From Phycisphaerales bacterium UBA3158 (GTDB taxonomy: Bacteria; Planctomycetota; Phycisphaerae; Phycisphaerales; SM1A02), in NCBI GenBank assembly GCA_002364555.1, contig DEYM01000039.1:1-19258 (forward strand): a DNA stretch of 19,258 bases. Direction: 5' to 3'. Under the pieces are notes generated by a model. The model saw nothing but the letters and a program-made list of their open reading frames with translations, did not search any database and was not told where the DNA came from. This document shows, in pieces, positions 1-7,676 of this stretch. A program made the translations under genes and the position numbers. Every line of letters starts with the position of its first letter. Positions within the stretch are counted from its first letter, which is position 1.

Positions 1-2204
1 GTGCCTTCATGCTTCTCCATGTGAGGCTCGAGATGCTTGACCGCCATCTTCATGACTTCCGCGGACTGGAGGACGAACGGCAGCTGCATGTCGCCACTGG
101 CGAAGAGCTCGCCGACTCTCTTCATGCCCGAGAGAAGATGATCGTTGATGATCTCCAGTGGAGGATAGATCTTCATGGCATCTTCGAGCCGATCGCCAAG
201 CCCCTGCTTCTCACCATCGATGATGTGGAACTTCAGCCACTCCTCCAGCGTTCGCGACTGGGTATCGGCGGCCGTCACGGCAACCTCGTCGCCCTTGAAC
301 AGTTCTATGAAGGACTGAAGCGGATCGAACGACTCATCCGACACCGACTCGGGCAACCCCGTACCGCCCTGTTCCACTGAACGCTTGTCGTAGATCAGAT
401 GCATGGCCGCATCGATCCGCTCCGAATCGATTCGGTTCAAGGGGATGATCTTGGAGGCATGGACGATGGCACTACTCATGCCGACTTCGAGAAGCTCATG
501 CATGAGAACGGAATTGAGGACCTGACGGGCGGCCGGCTTCAATCCGAACGAGCAGTTGGACAAACCGCACGTCAATTGAACATCCGGATACGACTCATGG
601 ATACGCCGGGTCCCCTCGATCAGCTCCAGGGCGCTGCGGCGATCGGCATCCATACCCGTGGACACAGGCAGCACCAGCGGATCGATGAAGAGATCATCGA
701 CGGACAACCCCCCGACCTCACAGGCACGCTCGATGGCACGACTGGCGATCGAGAACTTGCGATCGGCGGTTCGAGCCATGGCGGCTTCCGGATCCTCATC
801 GATGGTACCGATGACCAGACCGGCGCCGAACTCGCTGGCCAGATGACACATCTGGTCGAATTTCTCCACACCATCCTCGAAGTTCGCGGAATTGATCACC
901 GATTTGCCCGGTGCGTGACGCAGACCAGCCTCGATCGTCGCGATCTGGGTGGAATCGAGCATCAGCGGCGCATCCACCTGACGAACCACGCGGGAGACTA
1001 TTTCAGCCATATCCGCGGCATTGTCCCGACCGGCGTAGTCGACATTGATATCGAGACAGTTCGCCCCTTCTCGAATCTGACCTCGCGCCAGGGAGATCAT
1101 CTCATCCCAGTCCTCGTTCTCGAGAAGACGCTTGAATGCCCTGCTTCCCGAGGCGTTCATGCGTTCGCCCACGATGAAGAACGAACTCTCCTGCCGATAC
1201 GGAACAGCCGTGTAGAGCGAGGTGCAACCCGACATCCAACCGGATTGACTGCGATTGGGCTTGCTCAGCGAATGAGCCTTGTTCGCGATCGCCTGCATGT
1301 GGGATGGACCGGTACCACAGCAACCACCGACGATATCGATGCCGAATTTCTCGATGAACCCACCGATGTTCTGCGCCATGGGCCCTGGCGTCAGCGGGAA
1401 GTGGCTTTGTCCATCGACCAGAACTGGCAGACCGGCATTGGGCACACAGGCGATTCTGCGAGGCCAAAGCTTGGCCAGTGTTTCCAGATGCGAGGACATC
1501 TCGATCGGACCTGTTGCGCAATTGAGGCCCAGTGATGCGATGGGATATCTGGCCAACGCCGCGATCGCTGCTGAAATCTCCGTTCCAAGCAGCATGGTGC
1601 CGGTGGCCTCGATTGTGACGTTGACGAAGATGGGAAGATCATGTGGATCACGGCCCGCCTGCTCGATCGCCTTGAGACAGCCGTTGACGGCACACTTGAC
1701 CTGGAGGAGATCCTGGCACGTCTCCACCAGCAAGGCATCGGTTCCCCCTTCGATGAGTCCCGCCGCCTGAGTGCAATAGGAATTGAGCATGGAGTCCCAA
1801 TCGATCTGGCCAAGTGTTATCAACTTGGTGCCAGGTCCCATGGAACCCAATACGAATCGGGGCTGATCGGGTGTTGAATGGGCATCACACGCTGCCCGCG
1901 CGACCTCGGCCGCCTCCTTGTTCAGAGCTCTGGCCCATGCAGACACATCATCGCCAAACTCGGAAAGAACCAGCGGATTGGCTCCGAACGTGTTCGTCTC
2001 CACGGCATTACAGCCCACGGAAAGAAAGGATTCATGGATCTGCTGAATCAGCTCGGGTCGCGAACGCACCAGTAGATCGACACAGTTCTCATGCCCCAGA
2101 TAATCCCGCTCGATATCAAGCGGCATTGACTGAAGAACCGAACCCATGGCACCATCGAGAACAAGAACACTTCGATCAAGCGCCTGAAGCAGTTTGCTGG
2201 TCAT
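1..2204 (-). CDS. metH: Cobalamin-dependent methionine synthase, N-terminal part (runs off left edge)
   Basis: This enzyme moves a methyl group from methyltetrahydrofolate to homocysteine through cobalamin, making methionine and tetrahydrofolate in the cytoplasm. The reverse-strand translation starts MTSKLLQALDRSVLVLDGAMG and stays open for 734 codons to the window edge. Residues about 1-320 are the homocysteine-binding barrel. It has three zinc-ligand cysteines: C229 in LNCATGP, and C295 and C296 in GGCCGT. The pterin-binding barrel begins near residue 345 with VGERMNASGS. The B12 cap domain starts near 640 and the fragment ends in EVMKMAVKHLEPHMEKHEG, typical of MetH just before the DxHxxG cobalamin loop. 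The cobalamin and S-adenosylmethionine activation domains would lie outside the window, so I cannot say whether they are fused here or encoded separately. No Shine-Dalgarno sequence precedes the ATG. No cobalamin or SAM riboswitch fits in the 126-base gap upstream. Confidence 0.96.
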   Translation of the reverse strand, partial: MTSKLLQALDRSVLVLDGAMGSVLQSMPLDIERDYLGHENCVDLLVRSRPELIQQIHESFLSVGCNAVETNTFGANPLVLSEFGDDVSAWARALNKEAAEVARAACDAHSTPDQPRFVLGSMGPGTKLITLGQIDWDSMLNSYCTQAAGLIEGGTDALLVETCQDLLQVKCAVNGCLKAIEQAGRDPHDLPIFVNVTIEATGTMLLGTEISAAIAALARYPIASLGLNCATGPIEMSSHLETLAKLWPRRIACVPNAGLPVLVDGQSHFPLTPGPMAQNIGGFIEKFGIDIVGGCCGTGPSHMQAIANKAHSLSKPNRSQSGWMSGCTSLYTAVPYRQESSFFIVGERMNASGSRAFKRLLENEDWDEMISLARGQIREGANCLDINVDYAGRDNAADMAEIVSRVVRQVDAPLMLDSTQIATIEAGLRHAPGKSVINSANFEDGVEKFDQMCHLASEFGAGLVIGTIDEDPEAAMARTADRKFSIASRAIERACEVGGLSVDDLFIDPLVLPVSTGMDADRRSALELIEGTRRIHESYPDVQLTCGLSNCSFGLKPAARQVLNSVLMHELLEVGMSSAIVHASKIIPLNRIDSERIDAAMHLIYDKRSVEQGGTGLPESVSDESFDPLQSFIELFKGDEVAVTAADTQSRTLEEWLKFHIIDGEKQGLGDRLEDAMKIYPPLEIINDHLLSGMKRVGELFASGDMQLPFVLQSAEVMKMAVKHLEPHMEKHEG

Positions 2205-2330
2205 GTTCGGAGTATAAATTGGCTACCGTATAACTACAACCGTCCATCCGGATGAAAGGATCGATCAAGCATGTCCTCGTACCGACGTATGGTTTGATGG
2301 CCTGAGCTACCATGAGATGCCTGAAACACC
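2205..2330. other. Divergent intergenic region between metH and the LolA-like gene
   Basis: This 126-base gap separates two divergent genes. Besides the metH promoter candidate it holds a weaker plus-strand pair: TTCGGA at 2206-2211, then TATAAC at 2229-2234 with 17-base spacing. The two candidates would overlap. No operator palindrome, riboswitch fold or Shine-Dalgarno sequence for the plus-strand gene stands out. Confidence 0.3.
2211..2239 (-). promoter_or_regulatory. Candidate sigma70-like promoter of metH
   Basis: On the minus strand, TTGTAG (2239-2234) is followed after exactly 17 bases by TATACT (2216-2211), a five-of-six match to the -10 consensus. The -35 match is poor, three of six. 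The predicted transcription start falls at about 2203-2206, on or next to the A of the metH ATG, so the transcript would have almost no leader. The call rests on motif matching only. Confidence 0.4.
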
Positions 2331-3158
2331 ATGCCGACTTTCATTCCCTTCATCCTCATTGCCGCCTGCCTGGGATTACAGATGCCCTCGCCAAGCCAGG
2401 CTCCGACCCCTGCCACTCAGGCTCCGGTCGTTCTGCCACTCTCCCGTAGCCTGGTGGCCCGATACATCAATGCAATCGGGGGCCGGGTCGCCATCTGGGA
2501 TCTCGAGTCATTCACGGCCCATGCGACCATCGGGATCGAGGGATCCGATACCAAAGGCGAACTCGATCTGGCGTTTCGCAATTCGGGTCTGATGAGCATC
2601 CAGCTTGATCTTGGGGCCCTTGGCAAGAGCCAGGTGGGAAGCAATGGAGCATTTGCGTGGGAAGTGACTACCACGAACTCGGGTGAACGCCTGGAAGAAC
2701 TCATCGATCCCAAGGAAGCCAGGGAACGTCGCCGAAGCCTGAACTGGTTCGAACTGGCGATACAGATCAACGCCGATACCAAGTCCATGAAGACAATAGG
2801 GCCGGCCGATTTCGATGGACATCCCTGCTGGGAAGTCCAGAAGATCAATCGAAGAGGACAGGAGGAACGCATTTTCATCGATCGTAATTCCTACCTGCTT
2901 CGCGGCATACAGATCTTCGATGAATCCAACGCAGACCAGCTCGATCTGACCATGTCCTTTCGGGATTGGAAGCGGGTGAAACCGCTTGTTCTCTTCCATG
3001 AGATAGTTATTTCGAGCATGAACACTGAAATGAAGGTGGTGTTCGATTCAATCTCCCTCAACAAGGCGCCTCCGGACCTGTTCCTCCCACCGGATTCCAT
3101 CGTCTCGCTGATCGACAGCCTGAAACAACAAGAGTCACCAAGCGTCGAGAAGCCATGA
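2331..3158 (+). CDS. Exported LolA / outer-membrane lipoprotein-sorting-like protein
   Basis: This is a 275-residue protein. A hydrophobic N-terminus (MPTFIPFILIAACLGLQ) probably acts as a signal peptide or membrane anchor. The SLVARYINAIGG motif at about residues 44-55, followed by alternating beta-rich segments, resembles the lipoprotein-sorting-protein-like family that shares the LolA/LolB fold. It includes ATIGIEG, GELDLAFRNSG, a hydrophobic LDLGALG and a GNGAFAWEV-like stretch (SNGAFAWEV). Such domains usually sit in the periplasm and bind lipid or lipoprotein, but no substrate can be read from the sequence. Its stop codon overlaps the start of the ABC ATPase gene by four bases (ATGA), so the two are probably translationally coupled and may work together. 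I chose the 2331 ATG because it gives the exported N-terminus. There is no clear ribosome binding site. The fold assignment is by pattern and is less certain than the coupling. Confidence 0.7.
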   Translation: MPTFIPFILIAACLGLQMPSPSQAPTPATQAPVVLPLSRSLVARYINAIGGRVAIWDLESFTAHATIGIEGSDTKGELDLAFRNSGLMSIQLDLGALGKSQVGSNGAFAWEVTTTNSGERLEELIDPKEARERRRSLNWFELAIQINADTKSMKTIGPADFDGHPCWEVQKINRRGQEERIFIDRNSYLLRGIQIFDESNADQLDLTMSFRDWKRVKPLVLFHEIVISSMNTEMKVVFDSISLNKAPPDLFLPPDSIVSLIDSLKQQESPSVEKP

Positions 3159-4063
3159 CCGAAAACGCTGTCACCATCCAGAATGTCAACAAGAGCTACG
3201 GTTCCGTCCAGGCAGTCCGGGATCTGGATCTTCAGGTTCCAAGGGGCTCGCTGGTCGGATTCCTCGGACCAAATGGAGCCGGCAAGAGCACGACGATCAG
3301 GATGATCATGTCGATCATCTACCCCGATCATGGACGAATCGAGGTCCTGAATGCCACTGCACTTCAAGCGAAGGACCGAATCGGCTATCTACCCGAGGAA
3401 CGCGGGCTCTATCGCAAGATGCGAATCAACCAGTTCCTCCGCTACGTCGCACGGCTCAAGGGGCTTCGCAAGCATGATGCCGATGAACGCATCCAGCTGT
3501 GGCTCGAACGCCTTGAGCTGCCCGATGTGCTCAATAGGAGATGCGAGGAACTCTCCAAGGGCCAACAGCAGAAACTGCAGTTCATCGCCGCCGTGCTGCA
3601 CGAGCCCGAACTGATCATTCTAGACGAACCCTTTTCAGGTCTCGATCCCGTCAACGCCGCCCTTCTGGGCACGACGATTCGCGAACTGAATGAACAGGGA
3701 AGAACAATCATCTTCTCGACACATGTCCTTCACCAGGCAGAGCAGCTCTGCGACCGGGTCTTCCTGATAAACAAGGGAATCAAGCTCCTGGATGATCCGC
3801 TTGAGGTCATCCATGAACGCTACAATCCGAAGGTGCTCACCATTGAACTGATGGACCCGAGACAACAGGAAATACCTGATTTCACAGGCATTCGAGACAT
3901 CTCAAGAGATGATGAACGATTCGATCTGCACCTTGAGAACGAAGTCGACATCCAGTCGCTGATGTCGACGATCACCTCCTCGATCTCCCTGCGATCCATT
4001 GAACTTCGACGTCCCACTCTCGACGACATATTCGTCGATCTTGTCGGCGGAAAGAATTCCTGA
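3155..4063 (+). CDS. ABC transporter ATP-binding protein, NatA type
   Basis: This is the cytoplasmic ATPase that powers the permease encoded next to it. The 302 residues carry all core motifs. Walker A is GPNGAGKST at 38-46. The family signature is ELSKGQQQK at about 131-139, the LSKG form common in NatA-type exporters rather than LSGGQ. Walker B and the D-loop are LIILDEPFSGLDP near 153-165, and the H-loop is FSTHV near 187. The last 80 residues form the small C-terminal domain typical of NatA/DrrA-like ATPases, ending in RRPTLDDIFVDLVGG. Known relatives export sodium, drugs or unknown substrates, so no substrate is assigned. The gene overlaps the upstream LolA-like gene by four bases and the permease gene by one (TGATG), so all three are probably made in a fixed ratio. 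Confidence 0.95.
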   Translation: MTENAVTIQNVNKSYGSVQAVRDLDLQVPRGSLVGFLGPNGAGKSTTIRMIMSIIYPDHGRIEVLNATALQAKDRIGYLPEERGLYRKMRINQFLRYVARLKGLRKHDADERIQLWLERLELPDVLNRRCEELSKGQQQKLQFIAAVLHEPELIILDEPFSGLDPVNAALLGTTIRELNEQGRTIIFSTHVLHQAEQLCDRVFLINKGIKLLDDPLEVIHERYNPKVLTIELMDPRQQEIPDFTGIRDISRDDERFDLHLENEVDIQSLMSTITSSISLRSIELRRPTLDDIFVDLVGGKNS

Positions 4064-5406
4064 TGCACAAGACATGGACCGTCGCATGGCGGGAATTCAG
4101 GCATACCGTGTTCACCAAGGCCTTCGTCCTCGGGGTCGTCGTCGCCCCACTGTGCTTCGGGGCGATCGTGATTCTCGCAAGCATCTTCCTCCAGCCCGAA
4201 GCGAAGCCGCTGGTCGGAACCATCGTCGTCATAAGCCCCGATGACTCCCTGATGGGTCCACTGACGAAATCGCTTCGGCCGGAACAATCGACAGCGCTCC
4301 CCGACATCGAGGGATTGGATGCCGGCGAAGCAGCCGATGTACTTCTCGACGAGGTCTCCGCCAGTCCCGCGGGCAAGGTGTCCGTCACCGAGATGGACAT
4401 CAAGATCGTCTCGATGGACGAGTCTCGTATCGATGAGATCAAGGACGGCATCCGTGATGGGCTCTACACCGCTCTTGTGGTGGCTGACGAAGAGGCGCTT
4501 GATCTGGAGGGCCAGAGGAATCAGAACAGGGTTCGGATCTACGTCTCCCCGGATTCGCCCCCCAGCCATACGGAACTCCTCGAGGATTCAAGCCGCAACG
4601 CCTTGATAGAAGCCCGAATCTCCGGTCAGGGACTCGACCCCGTTCTGGTCCAGAAGCTGACAGCCAAACCAAGGACCACCACCGTCAGACTGATCGAAGG
4701 CGGCGATGAAAAGACCGAAATCGGCGATCTTCGTCGATTCCTCCCCATGGCCTTCATGATGCTCGTCTGGCTGACGACCTTCATCAGCGGCAATTATCTC
4801 CTGACATCCACCATCGAGGAGAAATCCAACCGTGTCATGGAGGTCCTCCTGAGTGCGGTCAGCCCCATGGAACTGATGACTGGAAAGATACTCGGCTACG
4901 CCATGGTCACGGTCATCATGGTGGCCATGTTCTCGACGGTGCTCGTGGCCTTCCTCGTTCTTGTCTCGGTGCTCGATCTGATCACACCACTGCAGATCGT
5001 TCTTCTGATGATCTATCTGGTGATCGCCTACTTGATGATCGCCGCCATCATGGCTGGCATAGGGAGTGCCGTGAGCGACATGAGAGATGCCCAGACGCTT
5101 CTCGGGCCGGTCAGCTTCGCCGTCATGATCCCGCTGTTCCTGATGACCATCATCGCCGAGGAGCCCAACGGAACCGTGGCGTTGGTGACGACCTACATAC
5201 CACCATTGACTCCGTTCGTGATGATTCTGCGGATACTCGCCACGGAACCCGTCAACAGCATCGAGATACTCTTCAGCATCGTGTGGGGATTCGCCTCCGC
5301 GTTCTTCATGATCTGGATCGCCTCGAGGATCTTCCGCATCGGTGTCCTCATGCAGGGAAAACCACCCAACCCCATCGAGATGCTCAGATGGATCAGGTAT
5401 CACTGA
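4063..5406 (+). CDS. ABC-2 type permease, NatB type
   Basis: This is the membrane partner of the adjacent ATPase, 447 residues long. One membrane helix near residues 20-42 is followed by a large extracytoplasmic domain (about 43-225). The C-terminal half has roughly five more helices, starting with LPMAFMMLVWLTTFISGNYLL. The sequence STIEEKSNRVMEVLLSAVSP just after the second helix is the conserved ABC-2/NatB coupling-helix region, which supports the pairing with a NatA-type ATPase. The large outer domain is normal for this class. In this operon it could meet the co-encoded LolA-like protein, but that is inference. The start overlaps the ATPase stop by one base, with GGAAAG about ten bases upstream. 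The 3' end overlaps the convergent MFS gene by 14 bases, leaving no room for a terminator between them. Confidence 0.93.
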   Translation: MHKTWTVAWREFRHTVFTKAFVLGVVVAPLCFGAIVILASIFLQPEAKPLVGTIVVISPDDSLMGPLTKSLRPEQSTALPDIEGLDAGEAADVLLDEVSASPAGKVSVTEMDIKIVSMDESRIDEIKDGIRDGLYTALVVADEEALDLEGQRNQNRVRIYVSPDSPPSHTELLEDSSRNALIEARISGQGLDPVLVQKLTAKPRTTTVRLIEGGDEKTEIGDLRRFLPMAFMMLVWLTTFISGNYLLTSTIEEKSNRVMEVLLSAVSPMELMTGKILGYAMVTVIMVAMFSTVLVAFLVLVSVLDLITPLQIVLLMIYLVIAYLMIAAIMAGIGSAVSDMRDAQTLLGPVSFAVMIPLFLMTIIAEEPNGTVALVTTYIPPLTPFVMILRILATEPVNSIEILFSIVWGFASAFFMIWIASRIFRIGVLMQGKPPNPIEMLRWIRYH

Positions 5407-6568
5407 CCGTACGTCGAACGCGCCAACCGGCCATCGCCGCGATGGCGGGCAGATTCAGCAGCAGATACAACGTCGTGAAGATCAGGAAAATGATCTGATA
5501 GGCGTTGATCGTCGATATGTTCTCGCTGAGTGCAAGCAGTGATCCGGCTCCGATCAATCCAGCCAGATACCCGGCATTGCCCGCGGCATGGATGCCGCCC
5601 ATGTCGATGGCACCACGCCCACGAACGGCCGCCAGGATATACATCGACGGCGCCAAACCGGCACCGAAGAGACCCATGATCCCCAGACTGACAATGATGA
5701 CCCAGATCGGAACCCATGGCGCGGCGGCAAGCATGGCGAATCCCGCGGAATAGCCCACGACAGCGACTATTCGCACTGGCAGAGGCCCTATCCGATCCGC
5801 CAGAATGCCCGCCGGCCAGGCCCCCAATGCGATCAGAAGCAGAATCATCGACATCGAAGGACCGACGAGTGTCTCATCGACCGCGATCTCACTGACCAAG
5901 TACAGCGTCACGGAGACGGTGACGACCGCTGACAATGCCCGGTCGCTGAAACTGAATAACAGCATCGGCCAGTACCGAACACCCTTGACGGCCGAGCCGA
6001 CACTCATGATCTCATCCCGAAGCAGACCACCCGAACAGCCCGCTGCCACGGCCAGCAATATCGAGAAGGCCGAACCCACGAGAAAGATCCCCGCCTCCAG
6101 ATACTGGCTGAGAATTCCTCCAGCGGTGAAACCCATGGCCAATCCCAGCATGATGGCCAGAGTGGCTGGCCCATAGCGACGCCCGGATCTCGAATGGTCA
6201 CCGACCTCCAGCAGCCCCAGAAGGATCGCCAGAGTCACCATGTCCATGCCACCTGTGCCTACCCGCAGGATCATCGCCAACCAGAATGGAATCGGGCAGG
6301 CCAGCAGAATGAGCAGGATCGCATTGGCAATGGATGCACAGGCGATCGAGAATCCCGCATTCCAACGTCTCTGGATCATTCCAAGAAGTGGAAACATGAC
6401 AACGGCCCCAAGCAGAGCCGCGGCAGTGAACCAGTGAGCCATCTCCAGGGAAACACCCCAACGCTGGACGACTGCCGAATTCAACGCGATCGGAACGAGT
6501 CCATCGGGCAGCGCAGCCAGTCCAATGAGAAGACTGATCGCAAGCGTTCTCAGGCCGGTGGCCCTCAT
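5393..6568 (-). CDS. Major facilitator superfamily transporter
   Basis: This is a 391-residue polytopic inner-membrane protein with about twelve hydrophobic helices split by a central loop near residues 180-200, the usual MFS layout. The first helix starts around TLAISLLIGLAALPDGLVPI. A short basic motif after the second helix (MIQRRWN) and GILADRIGPLPVRI after the eighth match the cytoplasmic loop 2-3 and 8-9 signatures of the superfamily. The second half is rich in small residues (GLAPSMYILAAVRGRGAIDMGG). The substrate cannot be inferred. A good Shine-Dalgarno sequence supports the start. The gene is alone on its strand, convergent with the ABC permease gene and divergent from the CoA-transferase gene. 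Its last codons lie inside the 3' end of the permease gene. Confidence 0.9.
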   Translation of the reverse strand: MRATGLRTLAISLLIGLAALPDGLVPIALNSAVVQRWGVSLEMAHWFTAAALLGAVVMFPLLGMIQRRWNAGFSIACASIANAILLILLACPIPFWLAMILRVGTGGMDMVTLAILLGLLEVGDHSRSGRRYGPATLAIMLGLAMGFTAGGILSQYLEAGIFLVGSAFSILLAVAAGCSGGLLRDEIMSVGSAVKGVRYWPMLLFSFSDRALSAVVTVSVTLYLVSEIAVDETLVGPSMSMILLLIALGAWPAGILADRIGPLPVRIVAVVGYSAGFAMLAAAPWVPIWVIIVSLGIMGLFGAGLAPSMYILAAVRGRGAIDMGGIHAAGNAGYLAGLIGAGSLLALSENISTINAYQIIFLIFTTLYLLLNLPAIAAMAGWRVRRTVSDT

Positions 6569-6574
6569 GATGAA

Positions 6575-6583
6575 ACCTCTCCC
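6575..6583 (-). promoter_or_regulatory. Ribosome binding site of the MFS gene
   Basis: The minus strand reads GGGAGAGGT six bases before the ATG at 6568. This is one of the few strong Shine-Dalgarno matches in the window and it fixes the start. Confidence 0.6.
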
Positions 6584-6746
6584 GGAAGGGATCCACTCTT
6601 CAGGCAGGCCACGGAGAAGGCACGCAAGGTGACCATCACGCTATGCTGAACATTGTCAGACACGGACACCATGCCGTCTCCATTCCACGAAATCGTTGAA
6701 TCAAGTCCCCACCACACGAACAGTAGACCGAACATCGGACAATATC

Positions 6747-7451
6747 ATGTCAGACAAGACATCAACAACTCCCGATCAAGCACTCGAAGGACTCACTCGT
6801 GACGGCATGACGGTCGCGGTCGGTGGTTTCGGCCTCTGTGGCATACCTGAGCAACTGATCATCGCACTGTGCCGATCGGGGGCAAAGGACCTGACGGCCG
6901 TATCAAACAACGCCGGTGTTGATGACTGGGGACTGGGGCTGCTTCTCCAATCCAGGCAGATCAGGAAGATGGTCAGCTCGTATGTCGGCGAAAACGCCGA
7001 ATTTGAACGTCAGTTCATTTCAGGTGAACTCGAGCTGGAATTCACGCCCCAGGGCACACTCGCGGAACGCATGCGGGCAGGTGGGTCAGGGATACCCGGT
7101 TTCTACACCAAAACAGGCGTCGGAACACTCGTCGCTGAAAACAAGCCTCACATGGACTTCGACGGCACAACGTACGTTCTGGAACGTGGAATCGTCGCGG
7201 ATCTCTCTCTGGTGAAGGCCTGGAAGGCCGATCCCTCAGGGAATCTCGTCTTTCGTCGTACAGCGAGAAATTTCAACCCACTCGTGGCCATGTGTGGGCA
7301 GATCACCGTGGCTGAAGTGGAGGAGATTGTCCCGATCGGGACCCTCGATCCAGACCAGATCCACACACCGGGAATCTTCGTCGACAGAATCGTCCAGACG
7401 GTCTCGGAGAAGAGAATCGAGCAACGCACCATCAGCCCTGCTGGTGCCTGA
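6747..7451 (+). CDS. scoA: 3-oxoacid CoA-transferase subunit A, orphan
   Basis: Family I CoA-transferases move CoA between an acyl-CoA donor and a keto acid such as acetoacetate. The 234-residue product contains the subunit A signature DGMTVAVGGFGLCGIP at residues 19-34. It ends with the typical subunit A block ITVAEVEEIVPIGTLDPDQI followed by HTPGIFVDRIVQ. The length is normal for subunit A. The ATG at 6747 gives the usual short N-terminus. A TTG at 6696 would add 17 poorly conserved residues and is less likely. Subunit B, which carries the catalytic glutamate, normally follows directly, but here the next 225 bases are non-coding and the following gene is unrelated. The protein therefore needs a partner encoded elsewhere, or has another role. 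No strong Shine-Dalgarno sequence is seen. Confidence 0.92.
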   Translation: MSDKTSTTPDQALEGLTRDGMTVAVGGFGLCGIPEQLIIALCRSGAKDLTAVSNNAGVDDWGLGLLLQSRQIRKMVSSYVGENAEFERQFISGELELEFTPQGTLAERMRAGGSGIPGFYTKTGVGTLVAENKPHMDFDGTTYVLERGIVADLSLVKAWKADPSGNLVFRRTARNFNPLVAMCGQITVAEVEEIVPIGTLDPDQIHTPGIFVDRIVQTVSEKRIEQRTISPAGA

Positions 7452-7676
7452 TTTCTCTGATCGTCCCATCGATGGATTCATCGTCCAAATCTGCCCCCAC
7501 CAAGCCAATACACCCCACGCCACCGCCCCTAACTGGGGTAGAATCCACGGTACCAGGGTTGAACTGACCCAAGTTGGGATTTTCCCCCAATGATCTTGCT
7601 CCCAGTGGCGTTCTACATGCCAGCAAGAGGTTATGGACAGTTCTAACCAACCAGATTCGGGAGCTAACGGCACACC
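7452..7676. other. Intergenic region before the secreted helical protein
   Basis: This 225-base gap shows no remnant of a CoA-transferase B subunit. It holds small inverted repeats: CCCC/GGGG around 7526-7538, TTGGG/CCCAA at 7574-7590, and GGTTA/TAACC near 7629-7648. A GG-N10-GC pair at 7607-7620 loosely resembles a sigma54 core. None is strong enough to name as a terminator or promoter. The promoter for the downstream genes probably lies here because the gap is the longest upstream of the secretion cluster. Confidence 0.35.

Noticed and set aside
399..1535. Plus-strand open frame of 378 codons
   Set aside because: It lies antisense to metH, whose translation shows intact domains and motifs throughout. 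The product of the open frame has no recognisable motif or ribosome site.
2205..2330. Cobalamin or SAM riboswitch upstream of metH
   Set aside because: The gap is only 126 bases, no conserved B12-box or SAM-box sequence is visible, and the likely promoter leaves no leader.
4588..5403. Minus-strand open frame of 271 codons, very rich in His and Asp
   Set aside because: It is the antisense shadow of the ABC permease. The His/Asp-rich composition is what antisense reading of hydrophobic membrane helices gives.
6696..6746. Upstream TTG start for the CoA-transferase subunit
   Set aside because: The added 17 residues do not look like the family N-terminus, and the ATG at 6747 gives the expected length.
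7606..7620. Possible sigma54 -24/-12 promoter before the helical-protein gene
   Set aside because: Only the GG-N10-GC core and a few flanking bases match. The rest of the consensus is absent and such matches are common by chance.
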